NCBI GenBank assembly: GCA_018136815.1 | Contig: CM030936.1 | Span: 2,507,079-2,571,078, forward strand | DNA length: 64,000 bases | Direction of reading: 5' to 3' | DNA from: Isochrysis galbana | Lineage: Eukaryota > Haptophyta > Isochrysidales > Isochrysidaceae | Part shown: piece by piece, positions 32,456 to 42,711 of the stretch | Layout of the letters: every line of letters starts with the position of its first letter | Numbering within the stretch: position 1 is the first letter of the stretch | The notes under the pieces: generated by a model | Told to the model about the DNA's origin: nothing | The model's database searches: none | What the model saw: only the letters and a program-made list of their open reading frames with translations | Program-made: the position numbers and the translations under genes

Positions 32456-34102
32456 TGCGCACGGCGTGCGGGAAACTTCCTGTCGCATTCATCCCAGATG
32501 ATGCGATTTCCAGGCTCTTGATTCCAGGTCCTTCGCCGTGCGGCCACACGGTGAAGCTCAGGCATACCTAGGTTGGTAGGGTTCGTCCCTAGCAATCTAG
32601 AATTCGAGTTCTCGTTTCGTTCCTTCTAGCCTGTTTGTCAGGTCTAGATTCCAGGTTTCCTCCTTTCGGGTAATCTTGACCCAAAGGAGCCAGTTCGCCT
32701 GTCACTCGCTGCGCGCTTGTCTCAGGCTCTCGAGTTACCTTGTGAAGGCTTGTTTAGCTTCTTGCAAGGCTTGTTGTTTCTTGTTGGGTTCCGGTTCTTT
32801 CTTGGGACCTGCTGACTTTCGTTGTTGTCCAGGCCTGTTCTTCGTAGGTTCTGCTTGGCCTGGTTAGGGTTTCGTTGCCTTCCCGCGTTTGGCGTTCGCG
32901 TTGGCGTTCGGAAACTTCCTCTCACATTCCCTAGGTCCGCTACCCTTGGCTTGTAGGTCCTTGCTTCTTTCTTCTCGGTCAAGGTGTTTGGCGAGCAAGT
33001 CGGTTGCTCTATCCGCTCGAGATTTGAGGTTTAATTTGCTATCTCCCCTTGGAGACCGGTGTAGGTTCGCTTCTTAGGTGAGGGAATCTTTCCCCTTGAT
33101 GCAAGTTACATGCAAGCCCTTGGCCCCTTTGGTGTTTCTTCCCCTTGGTTGCTACTCAGGGTTGTTCGTTAGAAGCGTCTAGAAGGTTCACGCTCAACGG
33201 CAAGATTTATTCGGTCGTGAAGACATCTCGTTGCGATCTGTATCCAAAGTGATCGCCGTGGTCGCGCGACATGACGCTCCCCTTCGGACTCTCCGCTACG
33301 TGGGAAGTTACAACGGAGACACGCTCCGGCCGTCGCTGCGGAGTCTCTCTCTCTCTCGCTCTCTCTCTCCGTCTCTCGCGACGTGTTTGAGTTATCGGTG
33401 ATTTGGGGTCGCGGTTGCTTGATAATTTGCTTTGTTTGGGTGAATGATTCCGGTGTGTTCGTGAGTCGGTGTATCCTGTTGTTCTCAGGCTCTTTGTCCG
33501 TCGTTGTTCGCTGCGTCGCTGCACTCTAGCAGCCTAGGCTCCCTCCCTGAGGGAAGAGTTCTTTGTAGGTCTAACAATCTCTTAAAACCCAACACACTAG
33601 GGCCGCTAGGAGCGCCTCGCCGCCCCACAGTCCTTCGTTCGCCGTTCGTTCCCTGTCCATACACCCGAATGGGGTTGCCCGACCCAGTCCAGAATTTCAT
33701 TCACCCGACTCCCGGTGGGGAGGAGGGACAAAGCGCCGCGCTAGCCGCCGGTGCCGCTCGCGACGGAGTGGCTCAGAGCCCTCCGGTAGCGCTCGACTCG
33801 ACACTTCCATGCACCATAGTCGATGCGCACGCACGGCGTCCGCGCGGGGGACCCGATGCACCCCGCGAGGCGAAACCGATTCTCTGACGAAATCTCGACG
33901 GCGTGCACCATTCTCTGACTGGTGCGCGCACGCGCGCACCTCTGCACGCCGTACGCATGTGATTGCGCACGGCGTGCTGCGGGAAACTTCCATGCACCAT
34001 AGTCGATGCGCACGCACGGCGTCCCCGCGGGGGACCCGATGCACCCCGCGAGGCGAAACCGATTCTCTGACGAAATCTCGACGGCGTGCACCATTCACAC
34101 CA
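32456..34102. repeat. Tandem repeat of about 184 bp interrupted by a solo LTR
   Basis: Units share GTGATTGCGCACGGCGTGC, GGGAAACTTCCATGCACCATAG, GATGCGCACGCACGGCGTCC, GAGGCGAAACCGATTCTCTGACG. Two units are contiguous at 33804-34102. A third is split: its GTGATTGCGCACGGCGTGCGGGAAACTTCC end is at 32452-32480, just before the LTR. Related shorter units with ATGTGATTGCAAGTCATCAC lie at 34660-34740 and 34810-34905. Confidence 0.75.
32481..33803 (+). mobile_element. Solo LTR of the 60-kb retrotransposon family
   Basis: 1,323 bp, closely similar along its length to the LTR at 60302..61626. Begins TGTCG, ends CGACA (terminal inverted repeat), and is flanked by the 5-bp direct repeat CTTCC at 32476-32480 and 33804-33808. 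No internal retrotransposon sequence lies beside it, so it is what remains after LTR-LTR recombination. Confidence 0.93.
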
Positions 34103-34339
34103 AAAGCGTTTTATTATCCCCATCCCTGTTAACACCTTTCGTTGTCACCTGGAGGTTACTTGACACTTCACATGTTGAAACCCACACGTGGTCTGACTCC
34201 ATTCACTCGATTTGGGGCAGGGTCGATATCTCGTTAAAATCACGATCCACGTCTCACACACAGCACCAAGTAGACTCTGCAAATCTGATGGATTCTGTAT
34301 GTCCATACCAAAGAGCACCGACCGCGTAAAAGCAGACAA

Positions 34340-35420
34340 CAAGTTTCGTCACACGTCTATATATAGGGAGGAGACGAGGAAGGGTGAGCAGTTCCCTGCA
34401 GTTGAGCAATTCCCTGCAGTTGAGCAGTTCCCTGCAGTTGAGCAGCTCCCTGAAGTCCGCCCCCGCCCCCCCCCTGCCGCCCACCCTTACCAGCTCCCCT
34501 CTCCCTTCACAGCCCTCCTCTCCCCTGTCGCCTTCCCCGCGTACCAGAATCGCGATGACCTCCTCTTCTCTGAAGCGTCCTATGGAACCAGACGAAGAGC
34601 CCCGTCAAGTGTCACCTCACCTGCCTGCACGTCGCAACGGGAAGCTTCTGTGGGGGCGCCCCCGCGGGGGGGGCGATGCACATCGCGCCGTGCCCACGCA
34701 CGGCGTGCACAATGTGATTGCAAGTCATCACACGTACTGCGCAAAGAAACATCGCTATACGGCTAGTTTACGTAGTTGTGAGCCTTAGGGGGTACGCAGA
34801 GGGAAAAAGTTGACATGCGCACGCACGGCGTCTCCGCGGGGGGACCGATGCACATCGCGCCGTGCCCATGCACGGCGTGCACCGATGTGATTGCAAGTCA
34901 TCACAGATGCTCCGTGCGAACTATCTCTTAAATCGAGTGTTTATGTAGTTGTCGGTCTTAGAGGAGACGCAGGGGAAAAGCATTGACGCGGCGTCCCCTC
35001 GGGGGGAACATGCACCGCGGGGGGAAGTAGAGAAAAAAGTTGTTATGCTAGTCTGCATTTGAATTTAAAATGCTGCTCTATATACAACTGTGGACATTCG
35101 ATCGCTCAATTCGACTGATGTCCCACAATTGACGGAACGACACCTTACTCCCACAGAAGCTTCCCGTTGCGACGTGCAGGCAGGTGAGGTGACACTTGAC
35201 GGGGCTCTTCGTCTGGTTCCATAGGACGCTTCAGAGAAGAGGAGGTCATCGCGATTCTGGTACGCGGGGAAGGCGACAGGGGAGAGGAGGGCTGTGAAGG
35301 GAGAGGGGAGCTGGTAAGGGTGGGCGGCAGGGGGGGGGGCGGGGGCGGACTTCAGGGAGCTGCTCAACTGCAGGGAACTGCTCAACCGCAGGGAACTGCT
35401 CAACTGCGCCCTGACATGCA
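34340..35420. repeat. Inverted repeat, about 265-bp arms, 500-bp spacer
   Basis: The left arm 34388-34652 (+) and right arm 35412-35152 (-) carry the same sequence: four 18-bp units of the GAGCAGTTCCCTGCAGTT type, then a C-rich tract, then an ORF start encoding MTSSSLKRPMEPDEEPRQ. TATATATA at 34356-34365 precedes only the left arm. The right arm continues into a block (35145-35060) shared with 29425-29500. It looks like two copies of one element's 5' end inserted in opposite directions. Confidence 0.75.
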
Positions 35421-35519
35421 CACTGGAAGTCGCATCTCTTGTTTTGAAGACAGGAACTCTCCCAGAGCTCCGTCACCTTGCATTCAAGAGACATCCGCAC
35501 CGGAAGAAGGGCATCGATG

Positions 35520-35690
35520 AACGGGAAATTAAGCCATTCCTCGAGGCTCTATCCATGGGGCCTTGAACAATCTCGAGAGTCTCGATTTGTGGAATAACCT
35601 GGTCGATCATATGGAGGCATTCTCCAAGGCTTTATCCATGGGGGCCTTGGACAATCTCAAATCCGGCACAGTGACAGTGTTTGGATTTGG
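35520..35690 (+). pseudogene. LRR (ribonuclease-inhibitor-like) fragment
   Basis: In the plus frame the DNA encodes EALSMGALNNLESLDLWNN and then AFSKALSMGALDNLKS, two copies of the LRR-RI unit (xxLSxGALxxLxxLxLxxN). A near direct DNA repeat underlies them (CTxTATCCATGGGGGCCTTGxACAATCTC). No full gene surrounds it; the preceding frame is interrupted near 35547 by TGA in one register. Likely a relic of an LRR protein family common in algae. Confidence 0.5.
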
Positions 35691-36135
35691 TCCAGCCGTG
35701 TCTTGTTGTCGAGCGTGTATTCATCCGCTAGTGGGTACTCCATGTGTTTTGGGCCTTTCAGCCCGTTTTCCCATTTGGCGGGGGTGTGGTAGTGTAGTTC
35801 CTCACCCGGTGTGGCTACTACGGTAGTGTCGGTTGTTTCACCTAGCAAATAGCAAATAGTGCGACAGATAGCGGATGCGCAGAGGCCTTGAGCAAAGTGC
35901 ATCATTTGGAGCCACTTCGACGATCAACATCGACATCGAAAGGATGCTCCAGCATGTTCACATCATGATCAGCACAAATGGTTTAGGGTCACAACTAGGT
36001 CACTCGGTCACACGGTAGGCTTGTAGTAGTAATATCCACACGTTCACTATAGCTCTGTTGCACCACCTATCTTTCTTCACTCGAAAATTTGTCTTCAAAG
36101 GTGTTGATGCAAACTGGGTTACACAACGCGCTTTG
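35691..36135. other. Intergenic, 3' flank of the TPR gene
   Basis: No further gene seen. Confidence 0.35.
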
Positions 36136-36756
36136 TCATTTTGAAGCTGCCGATTCTCTCTGTGCACGTGCCTGCTGCAGCTCATGATGCATCGATACCT
36201 CAAGGGCTTCCAAGCTTTTCTGCATTTGAGCACCAGTATCATCACCATGCATATCTTTCACTAACGCGCGCATCGCATCGATGGACGCCATGTACTCCGC
36301 CTCAGCTTCTGCGTATTTTCCCTCTGCAAGCAGAGCTCCAGCTGCTGCTTTCCGCCTTGCAAACTCAATGGCCAATGGTGTAACCTTCTCACCCATCTGG
36401 ATGCGCTTCTGCTTCGCCCGGACATCGTCCAAAGCTAATCGCGCCCCTTCCGTAACCTCTGAGTCACTGGGCGCGAGCCTCAGTGCCTCCATGTATGCAG
36501 CCGCTGCTTCGTCTAACTGATCCAGCCCGAAGTGGGCAGCTCCCAGGCGGCAGTGGCCCTTTGGCCATTCGCGATTCAACTGAATGCACTGCTGAGCGTC
36601 TGCGAGCGATTCCTTCCACCAGCCCTGGCGGGCGTAGGCTCCTGCACGGTTGTAGTAGATATGTGCGTGCTTATCGAGCGGCTGCGTCTCGAGTGCTTTG
36701 GTATATAACTCAATCGCTCGCTGTAGCTCGTCTTGGCCGCCTCTCTCGCTCAACAT
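36136..36756 (-). CDS. TPR protein, STI1/Hop-like co-chaperone type
   Basis: An intronless frame of 206 residues. An in-frame TAG seven codons upstream of the ATG at 36756 fixes the start. It encodes three tetratricopeptide repeats (about 7-110): ELQRAIELYTKALETQP, AHIYYNRAGAYARQGWWKESLADAQQCIQLN and KGHCRLGAAHFGLDQLDEAAAAYMEALRLAP. The N and R of the second repeat (YYNRAGAY) are where carboxylate-clamp residues sit in Hsp70/Hsp90-binding TPRs. Helices follow to the end (ALLAEGKYAEAEAEYMAS, LEVSMHHELQQARAQ). It is much shorter than STI1, so a small TPR adaptor is likely. The first clamp lysine is not evident at the N-terminus, so chaperone binding is inference. Confidence 0.8.
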   Translation of the reverse strand: MLSERGGQDELQRAIELYTKALETQPLDKHAHIYYNRAGAYARQGWWKESLADAQQCIQLNREWPKGHCRLGAAHFGLDQLDEAAAAYMEALRLAPSDSEVTEGARLALDDVRAKQKRIQMGEKVTPLAIEFARRKAAAGALLAEGKYAEAEAEYMASIDAMRALVKDMHGDDTGAQMQKSLEALEVSMHHELQQARAQRESAASK

Positions 36757-37614
36757 GCCTCCTCGCCTTCTCGACTACTCCGTCGCTGGCGGAACAGAGA
36801 GCGAAAGAGCACAGAGGTGCCGCTACTCTTCTCTACTTTAGTTGGCGTCGTCAGAGTTTTCTTGTTGTGTAAATATTACCTTCATAGGTGGGAAACCCAT
36901 GTTTACCGTGTTTCTACGGCCAAAAACAGCCCGTTTTTACCCTGTTTCGAACCCCGTCCGTTTTAGGTACCGTGTTTGTACGGGGGGGGGCGCCCACTCG
37001 TGACAGCGCCGTGCAGCGGCGTAGCGGCCCTGTGCGTTGTGGGGCGCTGGGCGTAGGACGTAGGACGTAGGACGCGCACGCGCGCTCAACGCTCAACGCG
37101 CTTGCGCGCGATTGCGCGTGCATGTGTGCGCGTGTGCGCGCGCGTATCAATAAATATTCATGGCTCACTTGTCACTTGCTCTTCCCAATCAACAATCAAT
37201 ATCCTTACTTTTAGTTAAGACAACAGACAAGTAGGTGACGGACCATCTCCATCTCTTGTGCTCCTCACTTGTTGGATAATAAACCTTTTAATTTTCGTTC
37301 TCATTTCTCACCGCACACGCGGCCGTTGACCCTCTTCTTTTCTTTCACGCAGCAAAAACTTCCCACACCCCCACTCCCCCGGCCCTTTTCCCCCCCGCCA
37401 TCAGCTCAGCCATCAGGCGACTCTGTCACATTCGCGAATCGATACTCGTTAGGCGAGAAGCGTTCAATCGCCATCACCCACAGACGGAGTTGTTGAGACA
37501 CCGTGGCCCAAAGGTATCTTCGTGAGATCTGCAGTGCCACCAGGTGTCCCAGGTTCTAGCCCCCCCCCCTGTAGCACTGTCTCACTGCACTGTCGGTCAT
37601 GACCTTTCTGCTTC
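36757..37614. other. Intergenic; R1 terminal block at 37300-37420
   Basis: GTAGGAC is repeated three times at 37053-37073, followed by alternating CG-rich sequence. 37300-37420 carries the CTCACCGCACACGCGGCCGT, TTTCACGCAGCAAAAACTT and CGCCATCAG blocks of R1. Confidence 0.5.
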
Positions 37615-38030
37615 AACTATCAGTAAAACTGATAGGGTCATGCATGGGGGCCGCGTTCCCCCCCTCCTCCACCGCAGACACCCCCTGGGTGGGCCTGCAC
37701 ACTCATCCTCAGCCCCTGCCTGTTGGCAGGGGCTGAGCTGACATCATTCCTGTCCATACTCTTGCCGAGCGCGCGTAGCGCGCCGCATGCATTCGCCTGG
37801 TCTAGCACCCCATAGTACTCAACTATCGTTAAAACGATAGGGTCATGGAGCGCGCGTCGCCCCCCTCCTCCCTCCCCGCCCACCTCGCCGCGCCGGCCGA
37901 CCAGGACATGGCAGACGCCATGCAGCCGCACCGACCTCCAGCAGAGACCACGCCTACCCAGGTACACGAGAGCCACGACGCAGCACACCCGCCAGGCCCG
38001 TCGTAGTGCACGCGGGCCCACCCCCCATAG
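37615..38030 (+). repeat. Two tandem hairpin+ATG 5' ends (R4 copy 2 and MERA-type)
   Basis: The first hairpin (37615-37635, arms CTATCAGT/ACTGATAG) with GGTC ATG begins an R4 5' half. The second (37821-37840, arms CTATCGT/ACGATAG) is followed by GGTC ATG GAG CGC GCG, opening a 53-residue ORF (37845..38006) that starts MERAS, like the L1-like ORFs at 2906 and 25414. Two 5' ends in the same orientation 206 bp apart suggest a dimeric 5' region or nested insertion. Confidence 0.7.
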
Positions 38031-38984
38031 GGGGGGTAGTGGGAGCGGGGGTGAGAGTGTGGGGTATAGGCGATGGCGAGTGCGATACCGGAGGGATGTG
38101 AGTCAGTAGCTGCATAAAAAAAAAAGAGTCTGAAGAGATTCGGGGCTACACACCTATTACTAGTCGGTACCTTCCACCGTATGCTATACATCGCCCTTCC
38201 ATCCCTTCCCATCGCCTCCTCGCCTTCCCCCCCTCTTTCCTTTGTCTTTGGTGTCGGGGGTGCGGCCCTGGTGCACTACCGCTAGAGCGTGTGCAAGGGG
38301 GGGGGTCCAGGGGTCAGACGGGACTTCGCACCGTCTTTTCGGATGAGGATTCTGAAAAGGCCGGGAGACCCTCCGACCCGCTTTCGCCGGGGCTTTTCCG
38401 CTCACAGTCAAAAATGTCGAACCCCCCCCCCAGAATTTTAGTACTTAAAAAGTAAAAAGCCCTGTTTGACCGCCCTAGAATGTGCTCTATCTAGCTCTGG
38501 ACTGATCACCCGGGCATGGAGATCAAGCGACAAGGGAGTAGTAAGCACGTGTCTATGGAGACCCAGGAAGTAGCGAGCATCTGGCTTGCTATATAGTATG
38601 CACCCTCAATAAGAACCTCAAACGTCTAGGCTCTGTAAGTGCGTAAGTCTGACACCTCTGTAAGCTTCTAGACTTTTAAGTCTACCAGCTACCAGCTACT
38701 CCATGGCTAAGCTACGAAAAGCTATTCCCCCAAATTTCTCGAAATTTTTCCAGGCTGAGAAGTCCCCCTAGTTTCCCAAAAAGTTTAGCGAAAACTCTTA
38801 CCAAGCCCTATCGCTCAGCATCGCTCCCCCCCCCCCCCCCCCGTGATTTTCCCTGGTAAGTCTTCAATGTACATGTTGCATTGGCGACTAAGTTCTAAGT
38901 TCACCCAAACGAGCTTGATGCGAGGGGGGAGTTAGTTATAAATAATTAGGTGCTTAGTTTTGTTTGTGCCTTGGGATTTGGTGC
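38031..38984. other. Intergenic; R2 block and C run
   Basis: 38215-38420 is a diverged R2 block (TTTGGTGTCGGGGG). A C run sits at 38826-38842. Otherwise no gene seen. Confidence 0.4.
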
Positions 38985-39078
38985 GGTCATGTGCGTCGCG
39001 GCTGGGCGTGTTGGTACAAGGCTAGTGGGAGTAGCGGTACTTATGCTCAATAATAATAGTATTATTATTATAGGAGGA
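38985..39078 (+). repeat. Interspersed repeat R3 (copy 3, inverted)
   Basis: GTGTTGGTACAAGGCTAGTGG, GTACTTATGCTC and an AATAATAATAGTATTATTATTATA tail region (a perfect A/T palindrome at about 39049-39073). Complement of the block at 29251 and 31770. Confidence 0.6.
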
Positions 39079-39628
39079 CAAGGATGGTTAGTGCGACGCC
39101 CACTCCAAACCCAATCCCCATCCATTTGCCATTTGACTTCCATCATCATGGTCGCCACTATGACTGAGACCACGGCAATTGAGAGAAAGATGCCTGACGG
39201 GGCCTACCATTGTTATCGGCCGATCGACGTCGTAGCCACCCTTATCGACTACATGAATCCACATGGCGTGCCCACCGTTGTATATGCGCACAAGAAATGT
39301 GGCGGAAACCACTCGTCACTTTGGAGCACAGCGTCTTCCTGGCGTCTTCCCGATCCCAATGCTCCGCCCCCCCGCACAAAAGAAATGCTTGGGGAAGAAG
39401 CTCTTCTGTCTACCCGCGACAATCCTCGAAGCTTTTCACGATGCTTGGAGAGCCCTTCGTCACAGCATACACAGCAAGCTTCACATGACTCAATCCTCCA
39501 GCTTTAATCAAGTCTTGCATCGCCCCTCATGTGCTTAGCTGGTGACTTTGGCGCTTGACTCTCATTCAGATTCTCCTCCACCCTAGCCTCTTCGTCATGT
39601 TCCTCTGCCTTCGCTTGCAATTGGTTGT
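39079..39628. other. Possible small gene remnant at about 39147-39507 (+)
   Basis: A plus-strand frame of ordinary composition runs from ATG 39147 through MPDGAYHCYRPIDVVATLI and PTVVYAHKKCGGNH to a stop at 39507. Nothing in it is recognised and no splice structure is convincing. Its downstream end lies beside the convergent coiled-coil gene. Listed as unassigned. Confidence 0.25.
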
Positions 39629-40933
39629 CTATGCTCGCTGCCCCGCCGCGCCATCAGCGATACCCCTGCGCACAACGTTGGCCAGCACCTTTGATACGAG
39701 CTCACGCACTATCCTACTTTCAAATTGCGTCGCTGTCGACGTCATCACATACTGAGTATGTTGGTCTTTTCCCAAGTTGGCAATCGCCTGCTTCATCGCG
39801 CTTGTCACTAGCTTGTGCGCCAGCTTCTGCTCCGGCGTCTCCTCCGTTCCAGCCTCTGCAGCTGGCTCCCCTTCGGACAGAACCTTGGCGTTTCTCTCAG
39901 AGCTGGCCGCATCACTGCGGGGCTGTAGATCCATTGCGCTGTCCCCGCGCTCAGCCCTTGAATCGATTGTCGCTGAAGCCTCTGCCACTTGCCAATTGGA
40001 CTCTACGTTCTGCTGATCCGCCGCTGGCCCAAAGGACTGTGCGCTGTCCTCCTCCCCCCGCCCAGTCGCGTCAGCAAGCGTCGGGTCGGCAGAACTTATG
40101 ACGCATCCGACCTCATGCGCGCTCCCGAGCATCATCACAGAGTCGTCAGCCGATGGCTGTGCTCGCTCGACACCCTCACCAGATGCCAGCGGCGCGTCGA
40201 ACTTGGCCTGACTCTCGCGAAGCACGACAGGCGCGTTGAGCGCATCCGCGATCACCTGAACGGCGGCAGTGACTGCGTCCCTACTCCGAGCAGCCTCCTC
40301 TTTAGCTCGCGAGGCGAGGGCCTGCTCTGCCAACTTGAGCTCGGCAGTGACGATGACTGAGTCCTTCTCGGACCGCACGAGTGCAGCCGTCAGCGCCTGA
40401 ATGAGCTTCTCAGCTTTTGTGGCGCGCTCCTCAGCCTTGGCCAGCTTTTCCGCCATCTCGCGGTTTGCAGCTGCAGTCGACTGGACGGCGCGCAGCGCCG
40501 TCTCGTACTGCACACGCGTGCCACTGTACGCTGCATGCAGGACGTCGATCTTCTGCTCGAGGTCTGCGACGCGGGAGGGGTTGGTGCCAACAGCCATCAT
40601 GCCGCCTGTCAATAGGTCAGGCGACGGGGGCTCGCGCCCAACCGAGCGTGCTGACTGTGCACGCTGCGTCAGCCTGGCGGCTGGGCCTCCCGTGGCGGTT
40701 CTGCGCGTGCCAAGCGGCGGCGGCGAGATGGGCTTGCGCGTGAGCGCCGGCACTGGGCCGCCGAGTGTGAGGTTGTGTTGCACAGGCAGTGCCCACCGGC
40801 TCATGCCGGCCGCCATCTTTCGCGCCACCCCTTTCTCCCTCTCGTAGTATGGCCTCTCAAAGGCGTTGGGAGCTTCGTAGCCGGTCGGCTTGGGCTCGAG
40901 CTGACTGAAGCGTGGCATCGGCAGGCTTGGCAC
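39629..40933 (-). CDS. Coiled-coil protein, 434 residues
   Basis: An intronless frame from the ATG at 40933. Residues 1-115 are Pro/Arg-rich and disordered, with a distinctive N-terminus (MPRFSQLEPKPTGYEAPNAF). About 120-235 form a long coiled coil (VADLEQKIDVLHAAYSG, EMAEKLAKAEERATKAEKLIQAL, ELKLAEQALASRAKEEA). Residues 240-370 are acidic and Ser-rich. The C-terminal 60 residues are helical (EQKLAHKLVTSAMKQAIANLG ... FESRIVRELVSKVLANVVRRG). There is no enzyme motif. The plan of basic disordered head, coiled coil and conserved-looking tail resembles cytoskeletal or basal-body-associated proteins, but that is a guess. A 480-bp CT tract starts immediately upstream. Confidence 0.7.
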   Translation of the reverse strand: MPSLPMPRFSQLEPKPTGYEAPNAFERPYYEREKGVARKMAAGMSRWALPVQHNLTLGGPVPALTRKPISPPPLGTRRTATGGPAARLTQRAQSARSVGREPPSPDLLTGGMMAVGTNPSRVADLEQKIDVLHAAYSGTRVQYETALRAVQSTAAANREMAEKLAKAEERATKAEKLIQALTAALVRSEKDSVIVTAELKLAEQALASRAKEEAARSRDAVTAAVQVIADALNAPVVLRESQAKFDAPLASGEGVERAQPSADDSVMMLGSAHEVGCVISSADPTLADATGRGEEDSAQSFGPAADQQNVESNWQVAEASATIDSRAERGDSAMDLQPRSDAASSERNAKVLSEGEPAAEAGTEETPEQKLAHKLVTSAMKQAIANLGKDQHTQYVMTSTATQFESRIVRELVSKVLANVVRRGIADGAAGQRA

Positions 40934-40984
40934 GCGCAGGCACAGCCCCCACTCGCACGTGAGATGGGAACCGCCCCCACTCGC

Positions 40985-41475
40985 GACTCAAGTACTCCTC
41001 CGCTCCCGTCCTCTCTCTCACTCGCTCTCTCCCTCTCCCTCGCTCTCTCCCTCTCGATCTCTCGCTCCCTCTCGCTCCCTCCCTCTCTAGCTCCCTCTCT
41101 CTCTCTCCCTCCCTCCCTCTCTCTCTCCCTCTCTCCCCCTCTCCCCCTCTCCCTGCCCCTCCCCCTCAACCCCCAGCCTCTCTCTCTCCTCTCTCTCTCC
41201 TCTCTCTCTCTCCTCTCTCTCTCTCCTCTCTCTCTCTCCTCTCTCTCTCTCCTCTCTCTCCTCTTTCTCTCTCCTCTCTCTCTCTCTCTCTCTCCTCTCT
41301 CTCTTCCCTCCCTCTATCTCTTCTCCCTCCCTCTTCTCATCTCTCCTCTCTCTCTTCCCTCCCTCTCTCTCTTCTCCCTCCCTCTTCTCATCTCTCCTCT
41401 CTCTCTTCCCTCCCTCTCTCTCTTCTCCCTCCCTCTTCTCATCTTTCCTCTCTCTCTCTTCTCCCTCCTCTTTTG
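40985..41475. repeat. CT-rich microsatellite/minisatellite tract
   Basis: Almost pure pyrimidine on the plus strand. The left part is (CT)n with CTCC interruptions. The right part (about 41290-41460) is a minisatellite of roughly 50 bp repeated three to four times, with TCTCATCTCTCCTCTCTCTC and CTTCCCTCCCTCT blocks. It lies directly upstream of the coiled-coil gene, so it is GA-rich on that gene's coding strand. Confidence 0.85.
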
Positions 41476-41654
41476 AAACAGCCAGGACACGAGCGAGTTC
41501 TCCCCTGTGTGGGCCGGTGGACAGAATGTCAGATTGTTTTGTAAAAGGGGTCTGGAACGTATGGGGAGCTGGGGACCGTATCTGCGATCGGCCTGGCTGG
41601 GCCTAGCGGAGTTCGGTTGATGGTTGCACCAAAGCAGTGCACAATAAATAAATA

Positions 41655-42405
41655 AACCTTTTAATAGTCTCACCGCACACGCGGCCGTGGACCCTCTACT
41701 TTCTACTCACGTAGGGAAACTTTCTACACCCCCACTCCCCCGGCCCTTCTCCCCCCGCCATAAGGCGACTCCCCCCGTGCACTACTAGGGGGATAGGGGT
41801 GAAGGGCTTAGATATGGTCCGGTGGCCCGCGCCCCCCCCCGGTGATCATTCCCCCCCTTCCTCCTGTGTCTCCGAGTGGGCGGCGGTCTCAGCCCCGACT
41901 TATCCTGTAAACAGGTGCGGGACTTACCTATTTTTCGGTGAGCGGAGCTCTCGCTCCGCCCACCCCCTTCTCCGCGCTCTCTCTCCTCTCTCCTGCGGCA
42001 CGCGCGATGGCGCGCCTGCGGCAGGCCTGCAGCTGCCCCTGGCGCCCCCTGGAGGCTCCTGGAGGCCAGCTCTGGGGGCAGAGGAGGCTGGGACTGGGCC
42101 CTGGCCTCCCCTGCCTCTCCCTCGCTGGCGCTCCTGAGCCTCTGGGGCCCCCAATCTGCATCTGTCTGCCTGTCGACCAGGGGGGGAGGGGGGGTTGGAG
42201 CAATGGGCTGGTCACGAGGGGCCAGGATGGGCGAATGGGGCGAGCCTGTGGGGAAGGGAGTGGGTCAGTAGGGCAGTGGCCTCCTGGCAAGCCATCAGGC
42301 GTGCCAGGAGCATGGGTGGTTCCTCCCCCATGGCAGGGGAGGAGTGGAGAGAGGGGGGGGCTCGTGCCCCCCCATGGGTCAACCAAGTATAAACTTAGTT
42401 AAAGC
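41655..42405. repeat. Interspersed repeat R1 (copy 3, apparently full length)
   Basis: About 745 bp, from the AATAAATAAACCTTTTAATAG tail through CTCACCGCACACGCGGCCGT, the CCCGACTTATCCTGTAAACAGG...GGGACTTACC junction, ATGGCGCGCCTGCGGCAGG, CTCCCTCGCTGGCGCTCCTG, to the other end CCATGGG..AACCAAGTATAAACTTAGTT. It defines the order of modules used to recognise the other copies. Confidence 0.85.
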
Positions 42406-42711
42406 AGTGCACAATAAAGACACGCGGAAAAGGGAGTGAGCGAGGGGCAAGGGTGATGTGGACGGATTCCCAGTCGTGGCTGCAATCAATAGACTAGAGA
42501 CGAGAGACGACGCGAGTAGCGGGTATAGAGTGTAGCGTGTATAGCGTAAAAGGGTGCAACCTCAGGTTTGGTTGTTTTTTTGGCAATTGCCCCCCATGTG
42601 GACGGTATAAGTTCTACTTAAAGGACTCCCTTATTAAGGTACAAACTTGCAGGTTTCAGAATACTCACCGAACGACTTCTTTTTTGTACCGGTATGTAGT
42701 AAGCATTTCAT

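Noticed and set aside
33804-34905. CRISPR array from recurring GCACGGCGTG blocks
   Set aside because: Units are long, tandem and partly palindromic without short unique spacers; satellite DNA of a eukaryote.
40775-41476. Long open frame of Leu/Ser/Pro on the plus strand across the CT tract
   Set aside because: Entirely produced by the CT microsatellite; no complexity and no homology-like feature.
41938-42402. Conserved MARLRQ... ORF in R1 copies as a real protein
   Set aside because: All frames of this GC-rich repeat are open and conserved equally by eye; no frame-specific conservation could be shown without codon-level comparison.
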